64,000 nucleotides of DNA, from NCBI GenBank assembly GCA_964467985.1, contig CAYXTP010000004.1, positions 263,266 to 327,265 of the forward strand. Direction: 5' to 3'. Shown one piece after another: positions 43,163 through 51,274 of the stretch; position 1 is the first letter of the stretch, and the number at the start of each line of letters is the position of its first letter. Position numbers and translations under genes: made by a program. The notes beneath the pieces were generated by a model. The model was not told the origin of the DNA. It searched no databases and saw nothing but the letters and a program-made list of their open reading frames with translations. The DNA comes from GCA-2720975 sp964467985. Lineage in GTDB: Bacteria > Planctomycetota > UBA1135 > GCA-002686595.

Positions 43163-45429
43163 CTAGAGGGACTCGTAGGGCGTCACCTCTTCAAAGGTCA
43201 CGCGCAGCTTCATGTTGCCCAGCTTGCAGACGACCTCGCGCTTGGCCCCGTTCACCTTGTGCACCAGTACACGCTGGCGATAGCGCGGTAGGTAGACCAA
43301 GCTGCCCTTGCGCAGGGATGAGAGAAAGGCCTGCCGTCGCTCGCTCAAGCTGGCCCCGGTCAGGTCGGCCTCCAGCTCATCCAGCACGCCAGCCAGGGCC
43401 TGGGCGGTCTCTTTCGGGATCTGCGAGAGGAGACTGCGGGCGCGTTCGACCTTGCGTACGCCGTCTCGCACTCGCTCCTCGATGCCCTTTTGAGCCTCGG
43501 CCTCCAGCTGCTCCCCGCGTCGGTCCAGGTCTCCGCGCACGTCCTCCAATTCCCGAATCCGCTCGCGGGCCTCATCCAGCCGCTGTTCGGCGCCCGCGCG
43601 CAACTCCTCCGCCGCCGTGCGCGCCACGCGCACCTCTTCCATCAAGTCGGCCAGCTCGCCCTCGCGCCGTTCATGCAAGCCACCCGCCCGTTCGACGATG
43701 GCCTGCGGCAATCCCAAGCGCCGCGCAATGACCAGTGCGCCCGACTCACCCGGGGTTCCAATCAGCAGGCGGTACATGGGCTCCAGACTCTGCACATCAA
43801 ATTCGGTACACGCATTCTCGGCACGCACGTGGCGGAAGGCGAACTCTTTCAACTTGCCGATGTGGGTGGAACACAGGGTGGGCACTCCGCGCGCAAGCAG
43901 GTCTTCAAGCACGGCTTCGCCCAAGGCCGCACCCTCCTCGGGATCCGTCCCGCCTCCCAGTTCATCCAGCAATACAAGCGTGTCCCCATCCGCTCTTGCC
44001 AGCGCGTCCTTGATGCGCACCAGGTGTGATGCAAACGTGGAGAGGTTTTGGCGGATTTCCTGTTCATCGCCGATGTCTGCAGCCACGCGCTCAAACAGGG
44101 GCACGGTCGTGCCCTCTGCTGCGGGCACGGGCAGACCACAGCGAGTGAGCAGGGCGAAGATGCCGGAGGTCTTGAGNNNNNNNNNNNNNNNNNNNNNNNN
44201 NNNNNNNNNNNNNNNNNNNNNNNNNNNNNNNNNNNNNNNNNNNNNNNNNNNNNNNNNNNNNNNNNNNNNNNNNNNNCGGGCACGGGCAGACCACAGCGAG
44301 TGAGCAGGGCGAAGATGCCGGAGGTCTTGAGCGCGAGGGTTTTGCCGCCGGTGTTAGGCCCCGTGATGATCAACATGTCGAAATCACCGCCCAGCCGTAG
44401 GTCGATGGGCACGACGTTTGGGATTTCGCCCAGGCGCTCCTGTTCGATCAACAGTGGATGGCGAGCGCAACGCAGCAGCAGGCCAGGTGCCGCGCCCAGG
44501 TCGCCGGGCTGCAAGGCCACGTGTCCGTCACAGGCGAGCGCGTAACGAGCGCCAATGGACGCCAGTTCCAATTCCGCCAGCCCCTCGGCCAGTCGTTCGA
44601 GTTTGTCGCGCGCCGCGCGCACGATCGTGCTGAGTTCGAGCAGGATGCGTTCCGTCTCGCGACGCATGTCGGCGCGCACCTCCGCCAGCCGATTGCCCGG
44701 CTGCAAGACCTCGTTGGGTTCAATGAAGACACTCTCGCCACTCTGCGAGCGATCATGGGTGAGCCCGCGCACGCGCCCTGAACTCTTGGCTCGCACGGCC
44801 AATACGGGCCGCCCGCCACGTCGGTGGATGGCCGAATCGGAAAGCACTGCGCGCACCCCCGCGCTAGCCACGATGCGACGCAGAACGGTTTCGATTTCGC
44901 TGGAGAGCCGGCTCTCTTCACGCCCCAAGCGCGCCAACAGGGGCGAGGCGTCGCGCCGCACTCGACCGCGTTCATCCAGCACGGCGTCGATGGCCTCCAC
45001 CAGTCCGTCGAGGCGGGGCAGATCAGCGGCCACCTGCGCCGAGGCAGGCGCCTCCTGCGCGCGTTCCGCAAACCACCCGGTCAGCCGCCGACCAGCGAGG
45101 CACACGCCGCGCAGGGCCATGCAGCCCTCTTCGTCGTAGGCCCGCTGGGTCCGCCCGCTGGGCTCGACCGGCACGGGGTCGGTCACGCCCGCGAAACTGG
45201 GTCCCCCGCCACGTGCTTCCAAACTCCGCAATTCGCCCACCCGGGCCAAGGCAGCACGCGCCTGGGCTTCGGGTCTGGGGCCCAGATCCCGCAATGCGCG
45301 CCGCCCAAGGGAACTGTGGGCAAAGTTCTCCAGCAAGGACAAGACGACCTCGAACTCCAAGACGTTGGCGGAGTACTTGGCGCGTCGCGCATCGAGGGCG
45401 CGTTGATCTTCGGGGCCGTGGCAGAGCAT
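43163..45429 (-). CDS. mutS2: MutS2-family ATPase lacking the Smr domain (split by assembly gap)
   Basis: MutS2 is a ribosome-rescue and anti-recombination ATPase of the MutS superfamily. The N-terminal part (from MLCHGPEDQRALDARRAKYS) and the ATPase with Walker A ITGPNTGGKT lie right of a run of Ns; the DIGDEQEIRQNLSTFASHL motif and Walker B LVLLDELGGGTDPEEGAALG lie left of it. Removing the 100 Ns and one copy of a duplicated 55-base flank joins them in frame to 703 residues. The coiled-coil region and the KOW-like end (KGSLVYLPRYRQRVLVHKVN) follow, then a stop. The C-terminal Smr endonuclease domain of typical 780-residue MutS2 is absent. Confidence 0.9.
44122..44331. other. Scaffold gap with unmerged 55-base overlap
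   Basis: Positions 44,177-44,276 are 100 Ns. The 55 bases before the gap (44,122-44,176) are identical to the 55 bases after it (44,277-44,331). The removable length of 155 bases brings mutS2 into a single open frame (2112 bases, divisible by three). The Ns are therefore a placeholder between two contigs that overlap, not missing sequence. Confidence 0.93.
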
Positions 45430-45465
45430 GGTGGCCCGTGAGGCTAACGGATAGGATCTCTGCCC

Positions 45466-46647
45466 ATGACCTCCCAAGATGAGCAAACCGCCCCCGATCG
45501 CTTCGAAACTCGCGCCATTCACGCTGGCCAGGATCCCGATCCGGTGACCGGCGCAGTGATGACACCGGTCTACATGACCAGTACCTACGCCCAGAACTCC
45601 CCCGGGGATCCCATCGGCGGCTACGAGTACTCGCGCACCCACAACCCCACGCGCACGGCACTGGAGGAGAACCTGTCCTCCCTCGAGGGTGGCACCTTCG
45701 GCCTGTGTTTCAGTTCCGGCCTGGCCGCCACGAACGCCCTGCTCGCGCGCCTCGTTCCCGGTGACCACATCGTCGCGGGCAACGACCTGTACGGCGGCAC
45801 CTACCGCATTTTCACGAAGGTCTTCGAGCGCTACGGCATCGAGTTCAGTTTCGTGGACACGACCGTTCCCGACGCGGTGGCCGCGGCCATGACCCCAGCC
45901 ACGAAAATGCTCTATGTCGAGAGCCCCTCCAACCCCCTGCTGCGTCTGACCGACATCGCGCGCATGGCGGAAATCGCCCTGTCTTCGAACGCCATCCTGG
46001 CCGTGGACAACACCTTCGCCACGCCCTACCTGCAGACCCCCCTGGCACTGGGAGCAGACATCGTCTTGCATTCCCTCACCAAGTACCTCGGCGGCCATTC
46101 CGACGTCGTCGGCGGCGCCCTGATCGGCAAGTCCGATGAACTGCGCGAGGAACTCGCCTTCCACCAAAACTCCAGCGGCGGCACCCCGGGCCCTATGGAT
46201 GCCTTCCTGGTCCTGCGCGGCACCAAGACCCTGGCCCTGCGCATGGAACGCCACGGCTCCAACGCCCTCGCCATCGCCCAGCACCTGGAGGCCCACCCCA
46301 GCGTCGACCGTGTGCACTACCCCGGCTTGCCCTCCCACCCCCAGCACGCCCTGTGCCAAAAGCAAATGCGCAACGGCGGCGGCATGGTCTCCTTCGAGCT
46401 GTCCGGCGGCGTCCCCGCCGGCGAGACTTTCGCCAGCAGCACACGCCTGTTCACCCTGGCCGAGTCCCTAGGCGGCGTCGAGTCCCTGGTCGAAACCCCG
46501 CCCAGCATGACCCACGCCTCCATCCCCGCTGAAGTGCGCCACGCCGCCGGCCTCGAAGACGGCCTCGTGCGCCTTTCGGTGGGTGTCGAGCACCTGGATG
46601 ACCTGCTCGCGGATGTGGATTCGGCGTTGGCGATTGCCATCGGATAG
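45466..46647 (+). CDS. Cystathionine gamma-synthase or gamma-lyase (PLP-dependent)
   Basis: This cytoplasmic enzyme of the Cys/Met metabolism PLP family makes or breaks cystathionine in methionine/cysteine exchange. The 393-residue protein has YEYSRTHNPTRTALEENLSS (Tyr55 and Arg57 contact PLP phosphate), SSGLAATNALLARL, Asp181 in ILAVDNTFATPYLQ, and the Schiff-base Lys206 in LHSLTKYLGGHSDV. Residues alone do not separate synthase (metB) from lyase. It is divergent from mutS2 with only 36 bases between the start codons. Confidence 0.93.
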   Translation: MTSQDEQTAPDRFETRAIHAGQDPDPVTGAVMTPVYMTSTYAQNSPGDPIGGYEYSRTHNPTRTALEENLSSLEGGTFGLCFSSGLAATNALLARLVPGDHIVAGNDLYGGTYRIFTKVFERYGIEFSFVDTTVPDAVAAAMTPATKMLYVESPSNPLLRLTDIARMAEIALSSNAILAVDNTFATPYLQTPLALGADIVLHSLTKYLGGHSDVVGGALIGKSDELREELAFHQNSSGGTPGPMDAFLVLRGTKTLALRMERHGSNALAIAQHLEAHPSVDRVHYPGLPSHPQHALCQKQMRNGGGMVSFELSGGVPAGETFASSTRLFTLAESLGGVESLVETPPSMTHASIPAEVRHAAGLEDGLVRLSVGVEHLDDLLADVDSALAIAIG

Positions 46648-47108
46648 AGGTCCCGAGTCAGGCACCTCCCCATCGCCGTTTCCTCGACCATCGACGCCTA
46701 GGCGTCTGCCTGAGGCCTGTCACGGCCGGGACTCCCGCTCGGTGCTCGAACACAGGCCGGCCCGATACCCCGGTTCAGGCTGCGCTGCCAGCTGCCCAGG
46801 GATTCGTAGCGTGGAGTTCTTGCCATGCTCTCAGGGCGCGACGGGGGCACGGCGGTCGTCACCCCTTGACCTTGGTGCCTTTTCACAGATGACTCCGTAC
46901 TTGTCCCGGACCGGGTGCAGCAAGTTGGCTCTGCTTTCAGGCTCAAGAAGAAGAGAACGCTGGAGCGCGATTGGCTGCTGTTCGACTGCCCACCGAGGGC
47001 AGTCTGACGTGAACGAGGCCAATGGGCTCCGTTTTGGGCATCGGTCGAGTATTCGGGCCACACGCCCGGCAGATTGTCCGCAGCGGCAGGACGGCAGAGA
47101 CGTTGGGC
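46648..47108. other. Gene-free region between two convergent genes
   Basis: These 461 bases lie between the ends of the PLP enzyme (+) and the kinase (-). No conserved protein could be recognised in any frame. A perfect 14-base palindrome (GACGCCTAGGCGTC, 46,693-46,706) lies about 45 bases after the PLP enzyme stop. It lacks a T-run, so it is only a weak terminator candidate. Confidence 0.45.
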
Positions 47109-50100
47109 CTAGTCGAACCAAGCCCGTCGCTCCTCCGGTGCCAGCTCGCGAGGCTTGTGATTCAAGGCCGCGGCGTAGATATCGAAGGGCCAAGACCGGA
47201 TCTCCGGTCTGTTGTCGACAGTCAGGATTCGGGTGCAGTCCTTGCTGAAGGACGCGTAGATCGGTGCGCTGAACGACGACCCGAGCTTGGCGTGCAGCGC
47301 GTAGGTGTCCAGGGACCAAACCGTCACGGTTCCAGAGGCGGTCACCGTCACAAGATAGTCCCCGTTGGGGTGGAATTCGACGCAGGTGACACCCCCCATG
47401 TTCTCTTCCAGGACTGCCAGCAACTCGCCCGTATCCGCATCCCAGAGACGAACGGTTCCATCTGCGGAACAAGATGCGATTTTGTCGCCACCCGGGCTGA
47501 ATTCAGCGCGATAGATCAGACCCGTATGGCCGCGCAAAATCAGAGGCTGCCGATCCGTGTTCAGATCGTAGACGCGCACCAGGTGCTCCGTGTTGCCCGT
47601 AACGATGCGCCGACCGTCAGGGGAGAACGAGACGGTACCCACCTCGCCGCCCGGAGCGAAACGGTGCGTGAGTTGCCCGGAAGCCAAGTCAAACACTGCG
47701 CAGGTACCGTCGCTGGATGCGGTGGCAACGGACCGTGCATCCGGGCTGAATGCGGCGTACCAAAGCTGTGCCGAGTGCCCGGAGAGGACGCCTCGCCGTT
47801 CTCCGGTGTCCGTGGTCCACACGGATGCCGTTCCATCCCGGCCCGCCAAAGCGATCATCTTGCCTGCGGGCCCGAAGGTGGCCTTCAGCACATCTGAGCC
47901 GTGCTCAAGTGTGTGCAGATGCTCGCCACTGCGACTGTCGAGAACCCACGCCTGTGAACCGGTGAAGGTGACCAGGTGATCGCCTTGGGGTGAGAGTCGC
48001 GCGGATGTCAGATTCCCCGCAGGTGCCTCGAGTGGGACAGTGGGAATGACTGAGTTCATTTGCCAAACCCTTAAAGTGCGGTCGTAGGCAGAAGTAACAA
48101 TGTGGCCGGCAGGGCCCGCAAAGACAACCTGCGGCGAATACCGGTGACCCCGAAGAGACGCGACTTCGGCGCCGGACTTGAGATCGAGGACGGCCGTGGT
48201 CCGGTTCTTCAAGACGACCGCCACCAACCCGTCTTCCGAGAGGGCAAACCCCAAGTCAGCCTGATCGATGGGAACCGTCGACAAGCGGGCTCCCGTTCGC
48301 GCGTCCCATTGGATGAGGCTCCCCGGGACGATCCCCAGGACCCTTGTTCCCCCGAGAATGAAGCTCGATTTCCCGAGCGGGCCCCCTAGCTGGATAGAAA
48401 GTGCAGGCTCAGCGCTGTCCGGATCGAAGAGGCGAATACCCCCGCGCACAGATGCAACCAAGATCCTCTCTCCGTCCGGTGCGTATTCACAGCTGGACGG
48501 CCTTCCGATAAATGGGAATTCCGCCCACTCTCCACCCACGCCCGGTTCCCCTTTCCAAGATGAGATTCGCCCGGGAGACGCGACTACTGCGCGCCGGCCT
48601 CCGGGATGCAGGTCGATCTTGACGGCCTCCGCGCCCCCTACATCTTTCTCAGCGTGCGGGAGGGATGTGATCAGCTCACCCGTCTCCGTGGACCAGAGTT
48701 TGGCTGCACCGCTTTCATCCAGAAGGAGAACGCGTGTCCCTCCTGCGTCGAATTCTCCGGCCACGATGCCTGCGTCGTGGCGGATCTCACTGACGAGACT
48801 TCCAGTTTGGGAGTCCCACAGGAGTGCTCGTCCGTCGATCAGTCCGGCTAGCAAGAGGCGTCCCGTCTCATCGAACCGTAGGAGGCCTGTTTCGGTTCCT
48901 GTAACAAGACTCCTCACCAGGTGAAGATCTGGGAGTGAGTACAGGTTGATGCGGGCAGCCTCCTCCTCCGTGGCAACCAACATCCCGGTCCGCTGGGCGG
49001 CGATCCTGCTCTTTGCACTCTCTACGGAAATCGTCCGGCGCTCACGCAGCAAGTCGAGACTGCGGTAGAGGGTGCTACGTACCTGGACTCCCGGCTCCCG
49101 AGAGTGGGCCTCGATTGCCAGCAGGAGTGCAAGCCCGGGATTCTCTTCGACCAAGTCGTTGGCTGCGTACGCCAGTCGAAGGCCTTCATCGCTCACGTCC
49201 CTGCGTCGATCGAGCGCGACGATCGTGACCAGTCCGAGGAGTAGCAAGAGCGCCGCGGCCGCCCATCCTGGACGCCGTCTCACCCACAGCTGGAAATCAA
49301 CCCAGGGCAGGGAGCGTTTGGCTTGGATAGGCCTGTGGGCCAGGACGTTCCCGAGGTCGCGCGCGAGATCCGAAGCCGAGGCGTAACGCGCGCCCCGCTC
49401 GCGACTCATCGCGACTCGGCAAACGGTTTCCGCGTTGCGAGAGAGCAGGCGGTTACGTTTTCGGAGCGTCACTCGCCGACCCTCGAGAATGGCCTGCATC
49501 ACCTCGTAGGAACTGCCCTTCAATGGAAAGGGAAGCGTCAGCGTCAGGAGCTGTGCCAGCGTCACTCCCAAGGAGTAGACATCCGTGCGTGGATCCAGTT
49601 CGCCAGGGTTGCCCACCAACTGCTCTGGCGACATGTAGGGCAACGATCCCGGCGCGTGGTCGATGTGTGTCTCGCGCGGTACCCCCTGAACGGCGGCCAG
49701 CCCAAAGTCGATCAAGAGCGCTCGGCCATCCGGCGTGATGAGAATGTTGGACGGCTTGACATCCTTGTGCAGGACGCCCAATTGGTGAACATGGTCGAGT
49801 GCGAGGGCGACGAGCCTCGCGAGTCCCAGGCAGGCACTGACCCAAGAACCGTTGAAGAGCTCGTGGTCCGGCGTCCCAGCCTCCTGGGCGTCCTCCCCCA
49901 TGGCCCGATGCAGGGCATGGGCGAGGTCCAATCCTGTGAGATCGTGCGGGTCCCGATCCTCGACTTCCGCCAGGACCTCCGCCAGGGTGCAGCCGCGGAC
50001 GTATTCCATGGTGAAGAATGGAGTCCCCTGCGCTTCGCCAACCGCGTAGATCGAGACAACACCCGGATGGCTGATGCGCGCTGCAGTCTCGACCTCGGTC

Positions 50101-50483
50101 TCGAAACGCCTGCGCACCGCAGGGATGGCGAGCAGTTCGGGACGCACCACCTTGAGCGCGACGACCCGGCCCAACGCAGCTTGCTCCGCCACATAGACTT
50201 CCCCCATCCCACCGCCCCCCAACCTGCGGACCAAGCGGTAGTCGCCGAGCATCCTGGGGAGCGAGACCTGTTCCTGTGAAGATGGGCCCACCAACCCGAG
50301 ACCTCTCAAGCGGTCGACGCGTCGACGCAGCTCCGTAGCGAATTCGGGGTTCTCCTCGCAAATCTCGACTAGGGCGTCATCTCCGTGTGCGTCCATCCGC
50401 TCGAGACAACGCGCAACGAGAAGCTCCAGTGATTCCGCTGTCGCATCCCTTTGCGATGGGTCTCGGGGGAACTTCGACATCAC
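47109..50483 (-). CDS. Membrane Ser/Thr protein kinase with C-terminal WD40-type repeats
   Basis: The 1124-residue protein has a Hanks-type kinase domain at about residues 82-380: Gly-loop RLGGGGMGEV, Lys111 in VVALKVV, the catalytic loop LHKDVKPSN at 238-246 with HKD instead of HRD, DFG at 259-261 and SPE at 285-287. A membrane span lies near residues 407-424. The rest, presumably outside the membrane, is a series of WD40-like beta-propeller repeats (for example VSFSPDGRRIVTG, YAAFSPDARSVATASSDGT, RAEFSPGGDKIASCSADGTV). It is divergent from an ECF-like sigma gene 18 bases away, a pairing typical of Planctomycetes signalling. Target proteins are unknown. Confidence 0.92.
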   Translation of the reverse strand: MMSKFPRDPSQRDATAESLELLVARCLERMDAHGDDALVEICEENPEFATELRRRVDRLRGLGLVGPSSQEQVSLPRMLGDYRLVRRLGGGGMGEVYVAEQAALGRVVALKVVRPELLAIPAVRRRFETEVETAARISHPGVVSIYAVGEAQGTPFFTMEYVRGCTLAEVLAEVEDRDPHDLTGLDLAHALHRAMGEDAQEAGTPDHELFNGSWVSACLGLARLVALALDHVHQLGVLHKDVKPSNILITPDGRALLIDFGLAAVQGVPRETHIDHAPGSLPYMSPEQLVGNPGELDPRTDVYSLGVTLAQLLTLTLPFPLKGSSYEVMQAILEGRRVTLRKRNRLLSRNAETVCRVAMSRERGARYASASDLARDLGNVLAHRPIQAKRSLPWVDFQLWVRRRPGWAAAALLLLLGLVTIVALDRRRDVSDEGLRLAYAANDLVEENPGLALLLAIEAHSREPGVQVRSTLYRSLDLLRERRTISVESAKSRIAAQRTGMLVATEEEAARINLYSLPDLHLVRSLVTGTETGLLRFDETGRLLLAGLIDGRALLWDSQTGSLVSEIRHDAGIVAGEFDAGGTRVLLLDESGAAKLWSTETGELITSLPHAEKDVGGAEAVKIDLHPGGRRAVVASPGRISSWKGEPGVGGEWAEFPFIGRPSSCEYAPDGERILVASVRGGIRLFDPDSAEPALSIQLGGPLGKSSFILGGTRVLGIVPGSLIQWDARTGARLSTVPIDQADLGFALSEDGLVAVVLKNRTTAVLDLKSGAEVASLRGHRYSPQVVFAGPAGHIVTSAYDRTLRVWQMNSVIPTVPLEAPAGNLTSARLSPQGDHLVTFTGSQAWVLDSRSGEHLHTLEHGSDVLKATFGPAGKMIALAGRDGTASVWTTDTGERRGVLSGHSAQLWYAAFSPDARSVATASSDGTCAVFDLASGQLTHRFAPGGEVGTVSFSPDGRRIVTGNTEHLVRVYDLNTDRQPLILRGHTGLIYRAEFSPGGDKIASCSADGTVRLWDADTGELLAVLEENMGGVTCVEFHPNGDYLVTVTASGTVTVWSLDTYALHAKLGSSFSAPIYASFSKDCTRILTVDNRPEIRSWPFDIYAAALNHKPRELAPEERRAWFD

Positions 50484-50501
50484 GCAAAACGAGTATAGGG
50501 T

Positions 50502-51113
50502 ATGGTCGGGTATTCCATGGTGGATCCCCCTAGAGACGAGTTCAGCTCGCAGGAGCCGCGGCCGTCAGGCAAGGGAGACGAAGAGCGTATGCGAGCGCTC
50601 ATGGAAGACCACCTACCCCAGCTGCGTGCGTTCGTCCGGCTTCGAACCGGGCGTGCGCTTCTCGCCAAGGACTCGCTTTCGGATCTTGTGCAGTCCACGT
50701 GCCGGGAGGTCATCGAGGATCTCCCTACGGCCACGCTTACGACAAAGCGTGCGTTTCTGCATTGGCTGTACAAAGCTGCCGAGCGGAAGATCGTTGACCG
50801 CGCCCGCTATTGGGGCCGCGCCAAGAGGGACCCGGGCAAGCTGGCGGAATTCGACGATTTCGAAGGGCTCGACCAAGTCTACAATCGCCTCGGAACGCCG
50901 TCCCGAATCGCGTCCGGACGCGAGGAGCTCGAACGATTCGAGCAAACGTTTGCGAAGCTCCCCGAGGACTACCAGGTCGTAATCCTCTTGCATCGCGTCG
51001 TCGGGTTGCCCCATGCCGAGGTATCGCGGGAGATGAACCGCAGCGAGAACGCGGTGCGAAGCCTGCTCTTCCGGGCACTGGCGCACCTCTCAACGCTGCT
51101 CGAGGCCAAGTAG
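50502..51113 (+). CDS. ECF-like RNA polymerase sigma factor
   Basis: The 203-residue protein has a sigma region 2 (LRAFVRLRTGRALLAKDSLS, DLVQSTCREVIEDL) and region 4 (LPEDYQVVILLHRVVGLPHA, SREMNRSENAVRSLLFRALA) with the helix-turn-helix. It is the group of sigma factors found beside Ser/Thr kinase genes in Planctomycetes. The start is uncertain: ATGs at 50,502, 50,517 and 50,589 are all in frame. With only 18 bases to the kinase start, promoters for both genes must overlap coding sequence. A TATAGG lies at 50,493-50,498 (+). Confidence 0.88.
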   Translation: MVGYSMVDPPRDEFSSQEPRPSGKGDEERMRALMEDHLPQLRAFVRLRTGRALLAKDSLSDLVQSTCREVIEDLPTATLTTKRAFLHWLYKAAERKIVDRARYWGRAKRDPGKLAEFDDFEGLDQVYNRLGTPSRIASGREELERFEQTFAKLPEDYQVVILLHRVVGLPHAEVSREMNRSENAVRSLLFRALAHLSTLLEAK

Positions 51114-51274
51114 GAAAGAAAGTCCTTTTCTCGCGCAACGCCGCTTGGGCGCTGGCGCTGATGCTCGTGGGTCGCTGTTTATCCACACCCTTCCCGTCCT
51201 GCCCCGCCCCGCATCCCCGATCCGGCCCTGCCCGGTCTGCGAATCCACGCGGTGTCCCCTCACAGGCGAATCAC

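Noticed and set aside
43849..44128. Alternative continuation of the mutS2 frame left of the Ns
   Set aside because: It is out of frame because of the artificial 155 extra bases; the correct frame is restored by merging the duplicated flanks.
44122..44331. The 55-base duplication as a genuine biological repeat or target-site duplication
   Set aside because: It directly borders exactly 100 Ns and its removal restores a perfect mutS2 frame, so it is an assembly artefact.
46693..46706. Perfect palindrome as an operator or terminator
   Set aside because: No T-run, no nearby promoter and only 14 bases; a chance palindrome is possible at this GC content.
46698..47063. Minus-strand frame of 121 codons between the PLP enzyme and the kinase
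   Set aside because: No recognisable motif, no ribosome site and unconserved composition.
50810..51274. Long N-terminal extension of the kelch gene frame
   Set aside because: The frame stays open but overlaps the sigma factor in another frame, has Arg/Pro-rich unconserved sequence, and a proper signal peptide begins at 51,275.
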